Part shown: one piece after another, positions 16,277-24,035 of the stretch
Layout of the letters: each line of letters begins with the position of its first letter
Position numbering within the stretch: position 1 is the stretch's first letter
NCBI GenBank assembly: GCA_964564695.1
Contig: CAZMCC010000058.1
Coordinates: 1 to 25,152 of the forward strand
Length of the DNA stretch: 25,152 nt
Source: CAZMCC01 sp964564695
Lineage (GTDB): Bacteria; Planctomycetota; Phycisphaerae; Phycisphaerales; UBA1924
Reading direction: 5' to 3'
Program-made: the position numbers and the translations under genes
Notes under the pieces: model-generated
The model's input: the letters and a program-made list of their open reading frames with translations, nothing else
What the model was told of the DNA's origin: nothing
Databases searched by the model: none

Positions 16277-17575
16277 ATGCCAAGCCGGCCTCTGAACGCC
16301 AAGACCCCCTCCGCCACCCGCACCCCCACCCCTTCCCGGACCCGGGCCCGCCGGTGGCTGGCAGGCGCGCTGGTCGCCGGCCTGGCGCTCGGCGGCGTCG
16401 GGGCGTGCAACAAGAAACCCGAGGCGAAGGCCGCGGGGCCGGGCGAGGCGCGGGTGGTGGAGCTGGTCGCGATCGCGACACACGCCGCGGACCGGTACGT
16501 CGACATCACGGGGACGCTCTACGGCGAGGAGGACGTGACCATCTCCGCCGAGGTGCCGGGGCGGGTCGTCGACATCAAGGTCGACCTGGGCGACGTCGCG
16601 CCCGGCGGGAGCCAGCTCGCGCAGATCGAGCGGACCGACTATGAGCTCGCGGTCGAGGAGCGGCGGGCCGGGCTGCTGGCGGCGCTGGCGAAGCTGGGGC
16701 TGACCGAGATGCCCGAGGGGGAGATCGACCTGTCGCAGGTGCCGGTGGTGGCGCGGGCGGACGCGTCGCTGGCGAACGCCAAGGCGCGGCTCGAGCGGGC
16801 GCGGAAGCTGTTCGAGCGCACGCCGCCGATGATGTCGGAGCAGAACTTCGCGGACATGGAAACGGAATATGCGGTGGCGCTGACGAGCGCGTCGGTCGAG
16901 CGGCTCAACGCGCGGTCGCTCATCGCCGACGCGCGGGTGCGGGCGTCGGCGACGCGGATCGCGGAGCAACGCTTGGAGGACACGAAGATCGTCGCGCCGC
17001 CGGAGCGCGCGCTCAAGTACAAGGTCGCGGCGCGCCTCGTCTCCGTAGGCGAAGTTGTCGCGCAGGGCCAGGCGCTCTTCCGGCTCGTGGCGAGCGACCG
17101 CGTGAAGTTCCGCGGGGCGGCGCCCGAGCGGTTCACGGCCCAGGTGAAGGTCGGAGCGACGGCGAAGCTGCACCTTGACGGGTTCGACCAGGCGTTCACG
17201 GCCGTGGTCGCGCGGGTGTCGCCGGCGGTCGACGTCGCGACGCGGGCGTTCGAGGTGGAGATCGAGGCGGACAACGCCGACGGGCGGCTCAAGCCCGGCA
17301 GCTTCGTGCGGGCCCAGATCCTCGTCACGACGCAGGAGGACGTGCGCTACGTGCCGAACGCGGCGGTCGCGGAGTTTGCGGGGACTCAGCGGGTGTTCTC
17401 GGTGAAGGACGGCAAGGCCGTGGAGCACCGGGTTCGGCTCGGGCGCTCGGTGAACGGGGTGCGGGAGCTGCTGGATCCGCTGCCGGGGGTGACGGAACTG
17501 ATCAAGAACCCGCGGGCGATGGCGCCGGGGACGCTGGTGAAGCTGAATGTTCAGAGCGCGAACGCGGTGCCGTGA
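16277..17575 (+). CDS. RND efflux membrane-fusion (periplasmic adaptor) lipoprotein
   Basis: The 432-residue product is an HlyD/AcrA-type adaptor. A basic leader and hydrophobic segment end at GVGAC (Cys44), so it is lipid-anchored in the inner membrane. Half of a lipoyl/barrel-sandwich domain follows (about 68-105, ISAEVPGRVVDIKVDLGDVAPGGSQLAQIE), then a helical hairpin (about 105-225, AALAKLGLTEM...LIADARVRASATRIAEQRLE). The second lipoyl half contains DTKIVAPPERALKYKVAARLVSVGEVVAQGQALFRLV, and a beta-barrel and membrane-proximal domain follow. It bridges the RND pump and the TolC channel. ATG 16277 is preferred because AAGGA lies 10 bases upstream and a normal signal sequence follows; a GTG at 16244 would add 11 residues. 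It is transcribed opposite to tetR-tolC-pump. Its stop is 3 bases from the stop of the convergent acetyltransferase. Confidence 0.9.
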   Translation: MPSRPLNAKTPSATRTPTPSRTRARRWLAGALVAGLALGGVGACNKKPEAKAAGPGEARVVELVAIATHAADRYVDITGTLYGEEDVTISAEVPGRVVDIKVDLGDVAPGGSQLAQIERTDYELAVEERRAGLLAALAKLGLTEMPEGEIDLSQVPVVARADASLANAKARLERARKLFERTPPMMSEQNFADMETEYAVALTSASVERLNARSLIADARVRASATRIAEQRLEDTKIVAPPERALKYKVAARLVSVGEVVAQGQALFRLVASDRVKFRGAAPERFTAQVKVGATAKLHLDGFDQAFTAVVARVSPAVDVATRAFEVEIEADNADGRLKPGSFVRAQILVTTQEDVRYVPNAAVAEFAGTQRVFSVKDGKAVEHRVRLGRSVNGVRELLDPLPGVTELIKNPRAMAPGTLVKLNVQSANAVP

Positions 17576-17578
17576 GGC

Positions 17579-18055
17579 TCATCGGCTGATCGGGTGCAGC
17601 ATCTCGACGACGCTCTCGCGGAACCCGCACTTCGCGAACATCGCGCGGGCGGGATCGTTGAACGCGCCCGTGTCGAGCCGCACCTGCGACACCCCGATCT
17701 GAGCGAACCGTTCGAGGGCTTCGAGCGCGAGGAGCTTGCCGACGCCGTGGCGCCGATCGGCGGGCTCGACCCACAGGTCGTGGATCAAGCCGCACTCGCG
17801 AACTCGGTAGATGGGGATGTCGGGCTCGACGGTGCCGACGACGAAGCCCGCGAGGGTGTCGTCGTCTCCCTGGGCGACGAGCAGGACGCTCCGCGGGTCT
17901 CTGGCCCGCTCAGGGAGCCAGCGGGCGTAGCGGTCGACGACGTCGGGGAGATAGCCGAACCGCTGGGGGTCGCGGGCCTCGTGGAGCGCACAAATCGCGC
18001 GAACCATGGGGAGGACCGCGGGCACATCCTGGGGTGTCGCGCTGCGGATCAGCAT
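17579..18055 (-). CDS. GNAT family N-acetyltransferase
   Basis: The 158-residue product is a single GNAT domain. Motif A with the acetyl-CoA pyrophosphate loop is LIHDLWVEPADRRHGVGKLLALEAL (about 90-114), with RRHGVGK as the binding loop. Motif B is GAFNDPARAMFAKCGFRE (about 130-147). The N-terminus IRSATPQDVPAVLPMVRAI is the typical first strand and helix. It transfers an acetyl group from acetyl-CoA to an amine; the acceptor is unknown. The ATG at 18053-18055 fits the domain start but has no clear ribosome binding site. The gene is convergent with the adaptor gene, 3 bases apart, and divergent from the beta-barrel gene, with a 189-base intergenic region between them that holds a near-palindrome. 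Confidence 0.88.
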   Translation of the reverse strand: MLIRSATPQDVPAVLPMVRAICALHEARDPQRFGYLPDVVDRYARWLPERARDPRSVLLVAQGDDDTLAGFVVGTVEPDIPIYRVRECGLIHDLWVEPADRRHGVGKLLALEALERFAQIGVSQVRLDTGAFNDPARAMFAKCGFRESVVEMLHPISR

Positions 18056-18149
18056 TCGGGCGACGGTATCCCGATGAAACTCTCCGCTGATGATCGTCGC
18101 TGAGGGCGATCGAGGCGGCGGGTGCTTGCGGCGCGCCGTGCCGTCCGAT

Positions 18150-18165
18150 AAGGGGGTACCCTCTT
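18150..18165. promoter_or_regulatory. Near-palindrome in the divergent acetyltransferase/beta-barrel intergenic region
   Basis: AAGGGGGTACCCTCTT is a 16-bp dyad with one mismatched pair, centred on GGGTACCC. It lies about 80 bases upstream of the beta-barrel gene and about 95 bases upstream of the acetyltransferase gene. It is preceded by GATA. It is suitable for an operator of either gene, but no regulator gene is adjacent. Confidence 0.3.
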
Positions 18166-18244
18166 CGCATTCGTTCGGGCGGCCACCCCCCACAAGCCGC
18201 CTTCTCCACGCCGTGGATCGAGTTCGACCCGGAGCCAGACTCGG

Positions 18245-19759
18245 ATGACACGACCCACGCACCCCCCCTCCCCCTGCACCCGTGCGTGCGCTGCACCTCG
18301 GGCTCGCGCCCTCGCACCGGCGGCGCTGGCGTGGACGATCGCGCTGGCGGGGATGGCGGCGTCGGCGTCGGGGCAGAACGAGGAGCGCCGCATCGAGCGG
18401 GCCGTGCGCCAGGCGGGGATCGCGGAGCCCTCGCTGATCCCGCGCGGCGGGACGCTCGCGGAGCGGACGTACGTCGACGCGGGCGGGTACGACTCGTTCA
18501 CGTTCCTGAACCTGAACGACTCGGACACGAACTCGCGCCTGCTGCTGCAGAACGACCTGGTGTTCTTCGCGCGGGCCGCGGTCGACGGCGGGCACAACTT
18601 CTTCGCGCGGGCGCGGTTCCGCTACCGCGACTTCAGCCCGGGCGACAGCTTCGACGAGCGCGGCGACGGGTGGGCGGAGCCCTTCCTCGATCGGTACTGG
18701 TACGAGTTCGATTCCGCGTCGCTCGACGCGGTGGAGGGCCGGCCGGCGCGGGACTGGGGCGTGAACCTGCGGGTGGGCCGCCAGTATGTTGACTGGGGCG
18801 CGGGCCTGGTGCTGAGCGAGACGCTGTACGCCGTACGCCCGACGCTGACGTTCGGGCGCGCGAGAATCGAGGGCCTCGCGGGCGTGACGCCGGGGGACGA
18901 GAGCATCGTCGACTTCGACGCGTCGCGGGCCGAGTACAACTCGAACACGCAGCGCGGCTACTTCGGGCTCAAGCTCACCGGCGGGGACGAGGACGGGAAC
19001 GAGCTCTACGGCTTCGCGCTGCGGATGCAGGATTACAACACCGACACGACCTCGCGGGTCGCGAACGTGACGCAGCCGGTCGACTTCGACTACAGCGCGT
19101 GGTACATCGGCGTGGGCGGGAGCGGCAGCCTTTCGGCCGATACGCTCGTGCTGGGCGAGCTCGTGTACGAGGGCGGCAACAGCGAGTCCGACCCGCTGCT
19201 CACCGCCGACGGCTCGCAGACGCGCGAGCAAGTGCGGGCGTTCGCCGCCCGGGCCCAGATCATCCACCTGCTCCGCGACACTCGCGACACCCGCCTCTCC
19301 GGCGAGCTGCTCCTCGCCAGCGGCGACTCCGACCGTCGCTCGACCACTGACACCGTCGGCGGCAACGCGCCCGGCACGGACGACACGGCCTTCAACTCGC
19401 TGGGCTTCGCGAACACGGGCCTGGCGTTCAGCCCGTCGCTGAGCAACCTGTGGTCGACCCGCGTGGGCGTGAGCACCTTCCCCTTCCGCACCACCGAAGG
19501 CGGCAGCGACGACGGGCTCGACCAGTTCCAGCTCGCGGCGGACTTCTTCGTCTTCAACAAGTTCAACCGTTCGGCACCGGTCGACGAACCGACGGATGAC
19601 ACGATGTTCCTCGGCACCGAGTTTGATCTGTCGGCGAACTACCGCGTCACCAGCGACCTGGCGGTGGGCCTGCGCTGGGGCATCTTCTTCCCCGGCTCGG
19701 CGCTCGAGGACGACAAGGCCCGGAACTTCGTGCTCGCGTCGGTTACGCTCTCGTTCTGA
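18245..19759 (+). CDS. Outer-membrane beta-barrel protein, alginate-export/porin-like
   Basis: The 504-residue product has a signal peptide (about 1-43, ending SASGQ) and ends in aromatic VTLSF, the C-terminal signature recognised by the BAM machinery. The body alternates strands rich in Tyr/Phe/Trp and Asp/Asn/Gly turns (NLRVGRQYVDWGAGLVLSETLYAVRP, GYFGLKLTGGDEDGNELYGFALRMQDYN, NYRVTSDLAVGLRWGIFFPG). The pattern of an early GRQ.V.WG segment resembles alginate-export (AlgE-like) channels, so sugar or anion passage is possible. I do not claim a substrate. GGAG lies about 10 bases before the ATG. The gene is first of four closely spaced plus-strand genes. The stop is followed by a 74-base pyrimidine-rich spacer, then the lipoprotein gene. 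Confidence 0.8.
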   Translation: MTRPTHPPSPCTRACAAPRARALAPAALAWTIALAGMAASASGQNEERRIERAVRQAGIAEPSLIPRGGTLAERTYVDAGGYDSFTFLNLNDSDTNSRLLLQNDLVFFARAAVDGGHNFFARARFRYRDFSPGDSFDERGDGWAEPFLDRYWYEFDSASLDAVEGRPARDWGVNLRVGRQYVDWGAGLVLSETLYAVRPTLTFGRARIEGLAGVTPGDESIVDFDASRAEYNSNTQRGYFGLKLTGGDEDGNELYGFALRMQDYNTDTTSRVANVTQPVDFDYSAWYIGVGGSGSLSADTLVLGELVYEGGNSESDPLLTADGSQTREQVRAFAARAQIIHLLRDTRDTRLSGELLLASGDSDRRSTTDTVGGNAPGTDDTAFNSLGFANTGLAFSPSLSNLWSTRVGVSTFPFRTTEGGSDDGLDQFQLAADFFVFNKFNRSAPVDEPTDDTMFLGTEFDLSANYRVTSDLAVGLRWGIFFPGSALEDDKARNFVLASVTLSF

Positions 19760-19833
19760 CAGCCCCTCACCTCCCCCCCCACTTCCTCCCCCACCTCCGC
19801 TCGCTTTCCCCGCGTCACGCTCAGGAGCCCTGG

Positions 19834-21036
19834 TTGGCCGGACCGTTCTTGACAGCACCACGCAGCGCTCGCCCGCTGATGATCGCGGCCGGAGCGTGCG
19901 CGTGCGTGCTGTCGCTCGCGGGCGGCGGGTGCGGGCGCACGAACATCACGCAGCCGCTCGCGTCGAGCGTGGCCGAGCCGGAGGGGGCCGAATTCGACGA
20001 GATGGAGTTCTGGCACGAACTCCCCGGGCGAGCGGTGGTGGCCAACGGCGACGCGCTGGTGGGGCTGATCTTTCTCGCCGCGGGCGGCTCGACGAGCGCG
20101 GGCGAGGCGCCGATGGCGGATCTCATCGGCTCCGGTTACGCCGAGCGGATCGAGTACGCCAAGCAGCGCGGGTGGCTGGCGCCGGACTTTGACGAGGTTC
20201 CGGACCTCGCGGTGCGGCGCGGGGTCATCGCGCGGGCGCTGGCGGATATCTGCCAGGTCCGCGGCGGGGTGATGATGCACCTGCTGGGACCGACCGAGCG
20301 CTACTCGGCCCGTGAGCTTGAGTACCTGGGGATCATGCCGCCGGGCTCGCCGAACCAGATCGTGACGGGCGGCGAATTCATCGGGGTCATCGGCCAGGCG
20401 CAGGATTACATCAACTACAAGAAGATCGAGCCGCTGCCGGGGGTGAAAGCCACGCTGGCGGCGGCCGCGGCCGGGAAGCAGCTCCCAGCGCCGGCCGACG
20501 GCGTGCCGGCGGAGCCGGTAATGGATGGCCCCGCGCCGAGCGAGGCGTTTGATCCGGTGCCGCAGGGGCCGGTCGAGCCGCCGACGGTGGTCGTCGTCTT
20601 CGACGCCGGACGCCCCGCGGACCCTGAGTCACGCAGCTCGGGGGTGCGCCTCGCGGTCTGGGACGACGGCACGGCCCTGGTCGCTACGGACCCGCTGCAC
20701 CCGGCCAATGACATGCGGCTCGGGAACGTCACACCCGAGCAACTGAGCGCGGCCCTCGCCGAGATGGAGAAGGCCGGGTTCTTCGAGAAGGAAGACAGCG
20801 TGCTCGTCGCGCCCGATTCGGCGTACGTGCGCATCACCGCCCGGTCCAACGGCGTCACCCGGACGCACCTGATCGACAGCTACCAGCAGACGCAGGCCGC
20901 GTGGTGGACGCCCGTGGCGTTCGCGCTCGAGGGCCTGCGCCCGACGGAGACCCGGCCCGTGGCCGAGGGCGCCACCGACGGGGCGTTCCGGGGCTACATC
21001 ATCGACGAATGGTGGCGGACGGCGTGGACGCGCTAG
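19834..21036 (+). CDS. Lipoprotein of unknown function, two-part
   Basis: The 400-residue product has a signal peptide ending in LAGGGC (Cys33), a probable lipobox. Residues 60-200 form a helical region (MADLIGSGYAERIEYAKQRGWLAPDFDEVPDLAVRRGVIARALADICQVRGGVMMHLLG). After an Ala/Pro-rich linker (about 205-245) comes an alpha/beta region with TVVVVFDAGRP, VRLAVWDDGTALVA and VTPEQLSAALAEMEKAGFFEKEDS. The latter resembles sensor-like domains in which a small strand-rich module is followed by a helix, but I recognise no family. The TTG start is supported by AGGAG 6 bases upstream; no better ATG exists before the signal peptide. It stands between the beta-barrel and the CHASE2 cyclase gene, 24 bases from the latter, so a role in the envelope and in the same operon is likely. 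Confidence 0.75.
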   Translation: MAGPFLTAPRSARPLMIAAGACACVLSLAGGGCGRTNITQPLASSVAEPEGAEFDEMEFWHELPGRAVVANGDALVGLIFLAAGGSTSAGEAPMADLIGSGYAERIEYAKQRGWLAPDFDEVPDLAVRRGVIARALADICQVRGGVMMHLLGPTERYSARELEYLGIMPPGSPNQIVTGGEFIGVIGQAQDYINYKKIEPLPGVKATLAAAAAGKQLPAPADGVPAEPVMDGPAPSEAFDPVPQGPVEPPTVVVVFDAGRPADPESRSSGVRLAVWDDGTALVATDPLHPANDMRLGNVTPEQLSAALAEMEKAGFFEKEDSVLVAPDSAYVRITARSNGVTRTHLIDSYQQTQAAWWTPVAFALEGLRPTETRPVAEGATDGAFRGYIIDEWWRTAWTR

Positions 21037-21060
21037 CGGCGCGGTACGCTTAGGCGCCCC

Positions 21061-24009
21061 ATGCCCCCCGCCCCCCCCGACACCCCCTCTTCTTCTCCAA
21101 AGTCCCCGAGCACGCTCGGCGATTCCGCGCCGGGCGCCCATCGCACATCGGCATCGCACGCGACGCGCCTGCGGCGCGGGCAGTGGGCCCTGGGGCTGGC
21201 GGTCACGCTCGTATTGGCGCTGGTGCAGGCGACGGGACTGACGGCACGCACGATAGAGCTGTTCAGCCTGGACCTGCGGGCGCGGTGGTTCGGCGCGTCG
21301 GCGCCGCCGTCGTCGACGTCGGTGGCGGTGGTGGCGATCGATCAGCAGGCGCTGGACACGGTGGGGCGCTGGCCGTGGCCGCGCGAGCGGCTGGGGCAGG
21401 TGATCGATGAGCTGCGGATCGGCGGGGCGCGGGTGGTGGCGCTGGACTTGCTGCTCGATGACGCGAGCCTGCCTCGGATCGTTCGCGACGAGAACGCGCC
21501 CGGCGGCATCCGCGTCGTGGACGACGACCAGATGCTCGCGGAGGCGATGACGCGCCACGGGTCGGTGGTGACGGCGGTGAGCTTCCCCTTCGAGTGGTTC
21601 ACGCCGGGCGCGGAAGCGGCGGACGGGACGGTGAAGCTGACGACGCCGGCACTGCTGGCGGCGATGCGGGCGAGGCCGGAGCTGTTCGATGCGCCGCTCG
21701 ACGAGGCGGTGAAGGCGCTGCGGTCGCTGCTGCCATCGGACGAGCGGGACACCGCGAGCGGGGCGGCGGTCGACGACCTGCGCCTGAAACTGGGCGTGGT
21801 GCGGTCGCTGGCGCACCAAGCGGCCCGCTCGGGAGTGCTGCCGCCGGCGCAGGCGGCGCGGTGGCCGACGTCGGGTGAGCCGCGGGCGCCGGTGCCGCCG
21901 GTGGCGCGGGCGGCGGCACGCCTGGCGAGCGTGACGTTCGACACGTACGACTTCGACGGCAAGGTGCGGCGCATCCCGATCTGGGTGCGCTCGCAGGGGA
22001 TGCTGTGGCCGACGCTGGGGATGGCGGCGGTGGCGCAGTTCCGGGCGATCGATTCGTCGGGGCTGAGCGTGGAGCCGGACCTGACGACGCTGACGGGGCG
22101 CGACGGCGCGGTGTCGTCGCTGCGCACGCGCTCCGAGGTGTTCAGCGGGCGCGAGGCCGACGGGCAGCGGTACACGAAGACGATCGACGGGCTGATCTAT
22201 GTGCCGTGGCCCGTGGCGCTGGCGGATTGGCGGGCCCAATTCGAGCCTCCTTCCGCGACTCGTCAGCGCCTGGGCGAGGAAGTGGCAAACGTGAGCTCGG
22301 CGGGGGCGGCGGAGACGGTGGCCGTGGGCGCGGTGCTCGACCCGGTGCTCGTGGGCGAGCGGGTGAAGAGCAACATTTCGCGGATCGACCAGACGATCGC
22401 GCTCGCGAAGCGGGCGGAGATCACGAGCCCAGCGGGGTACGAGGAGCGGGCGGCCCAGTTGCGGGGCGCGAGCGTGGGGACGCCGGAGTGGCTGGCGCTG
22501 TACGCCGAGCAGACCAAGGCGTGGAAGGCGGCGCTGGACGACGCCCAGTTCCAGGCCGACGACCCGCCGGCGGACGAAACGAAGCTGACGGAGGCGGAGA
22601 AGCAGGCGCTGCAGGTGGCGCGGGACATGGTCGTGGCGGTACCGCGGCAGATCGCGGAGGTCGAGGCGGCCCTGCCGCGCATCGCGGAGCGGCGCAAGAC
22701 AATCCGCGAGAAGGTGTCGGGGCGGATCTGCTTCGTGGGGTGGACGGCCACGGGATCGCTCGCGGACTTCGTCGGCACGTCGGTACACCCGCGCACGCCG
22801 GGAGTCCTCGTGCACGCGGCGGTGGCGAATTCGCTGCTCACGGGGCTGGCTCGCGATCCCGGCCCGGCGTGGCTCGACGCGGTGGCGCTCGTGGCGATGG
22901 GGCTCCTGGGGACGTGGGCGGGTGTGCGGCTCAACGTGCTCATCGGGCCGCTGACGCTCGCGGGGGCGGTGGTCGGGTGGTTCCTTGTGACGGGCGCGGT
23001 GTTCTGGGATGCGAAACAGACGATCGTGGCGTTCAGCGCGCCGGCGGTGGCGGCGATCACCGGCTGGGGCGTGGTGATGCTGCACCGGCTGCTGATCGAG
23101 CAGCGGGCCCGACGGCGCACGGAGGAGCGGTTCCGCTCATACGTCTCGCCCGCCGTCGTCGACATCCTGATGAACAACCCGGGCCTCAGCTCGATGGCGC
23201 CGCAGAAGCGCGAGCTGACGGTGATGTTCACCGACCTCGCGGGGTTCACGACCACGGCCGAGCGACTCGGCTCGGAGCGCACGGCCCAGCTGCTGTCGGC
23301 CTACTTGCGCACGATGACGGAGATCCTCCAGAGCACCGGCGCGACGCTCGACAAATACCTGGGCGACGGCATCATGGCGTTCTGGGGCGCGCCGATCGGC
23401 GACCCGAACCACGCGGCGAACGCGTGCAAGGCGGCCGTGCTGATGATGCGGGCGCTCAAGGAGCTGAACGCCAAGGGCGAGTTCACCGACGCGGGCGACC
23501 TGGTGATGCGGATCGGGATCGCGTCGGGGGAGCTGATGGTCGGCGACTTCGGCAATCCGCCCCGGAACAGCTCGTACACGGTGCTGGGCGACACGGCGAA
23601 CCTGGCGGCCCGGCTGGAGGCGGCCAACAAGTTTTTCGGGACAAGTATTCTGGCGTCGAGCCGGGTAGTGCAGCTCGCGGCCGTCGCTCCCGATGGAGCG
23701 GCGTGGCGCCCGATCGGGCGGATCGTTGTGAAGGGAAAGCATCAGTACGAGGCGATCGCCGAACTGCTGGATAACACCCAAATTGGGGGGTCGTCCACGC
23801 GGATCGCTGCGACCGACGCGATGGTGGCTGCGTATGTCAGTGGCCGGTTTGAAGAATGCAGGGACCGAGCGGATGAGCTGGCTCGGGAGTTCTCAGATGT
23901 GAAGCTGGCGAACCTGTACCGGTCGGCAGCGGAGGCGGCATCGTCAGGTGACCGTAAGGATTCCCCGCGGGGTTTTGAGGGTACTATTGAGTTGTTGGAA
24001 AAGGGGTAG
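21061..24009 (+). CDS. CHASE2-domain class III adenylate cyclase
   Basis: The 982-residue product has a helix at about 43-62, then the first half of an extracytoplasmic CHASE2 domain (about 66-180, with SLDLRARW and VAVVAIDQQALDTVGRWPWPR). A long insert follows. The closing CHASE2 part lies at about 553-600 (ICFVGWTATGSLADFVGTSVHPRTPGVLVHAAVANSLL). Three membrane helices follow (about 604-675). The class III cyclase domain (about 712-900) has both metal aspartates, Asp725 in FTDLAGF and Asp769 in YLGDG. Lys765 and Thr840 are the adenine-type substrate residues, and Asn847 and Arg851 are the transition-state residues, so it should make cAMP from ATP. A short helical tail follows (about 915-982). 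The central insert (about 340-550) includes a charged helical stretch. It is flanked by a lipoprotein gene (24 bases) and an FecR gene (26 bases), suggesting one operon. The start has a weak ribosome binding site. Confidence 0.9.
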   Translation: MPPAPPDTPSSSPKSPSTLGDSAPGAHRTSASHATRLRRGQWALGLAVTLVLALVQATGLTARTIELFSLDLRARWFGASAPPSSTSVAVVAIDQQALDTVGRWPWPRERLGQVIDELRIGGARVVALDLLLDDASLPRIVRDENAPGGIRVVDDDQMLAEAMTRHGSVVTAVSFPFEWFTPGAEAADGTVKLTTPALLAAMRARPELFDAPLDEAVKALRSLLPSDERDTASGAAVDDLRLKLGVVRSLAHQAARSGVLPPAQAARWPTSGEPRAPVPPVARAAARLASVTFDTYDFDGKVRRIPIWVRSQGMLWPTLGMAAVAQFRAIDSSGLSVEPDLTTLTGRDGAVSSLRTRSEVFSGREADGQRYTKTIDGLIYVPWPVALADWRAQFEPPSATRQRLGEEVANVSSAGAAETVAVGAVLDPVLVGERVKSNISRIDQTIALAKRAEITSPAGYEERAAQLRGASVGTPEWLALYAEQTKAWKAALDDAQFQADDPPADETKLTEAEKQALQVARDMVVAVPRQIAEVEAALPRIAERRKTIREKVSGRICFVGWTATGSLADFVGTSVHPRTPGVLVHAAVANSLLTGLARDPGPAWLDAVALVAMGLLGTWAGVRLNVLIGPLTLAGAVVGWFLVTGAVFWDAKQTIVAFSAPAVAAITGWGVVMLHRLLIEQRARRRTEERFRSYVSPAVVDILMNNPGLSSMAPQKRELTVMFTDLAGFTTTAERLGSERTAQLLSAYLRTMTEILQSTGATLDKYLGDGIMAFWGAPIGDPNHAANACKAAVLMMRALKELNAKGEFTDAGDLVMRIGIASGELMVGDFGNPPRNSSYTVLGDTANLAARLEAANKFFGTSILASSRVVQLAAVAPDGAAWRPIGRIVVKGKHQYEAIAELLDNTQIGGSSTRIAATDAMVAAYVSGRFEECRDRADELAREFSDVKLANLYRSAAEAASSGDRKDSPRGFEGTIELLEKG

Positions 24010-24035
24010 CCCACATACCCCGGAGAGGCCCACAA

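Noticed and set aside
19785..19827. Possible further REP-like copy after the beta-barrel gene
   Set aside because: It shares only short pieces (CCGCTCGCTT and CACGCTC) with the element. The spacing does not fit and no TAACGAAC start is present.
20629..23085. Long antisense frame opposite the cyclase gene
   Set aside because: It is extremely Arg/His/Pro-rich, has no recognisable domain, and is opposite a well-supported CHASE2 cyclase.
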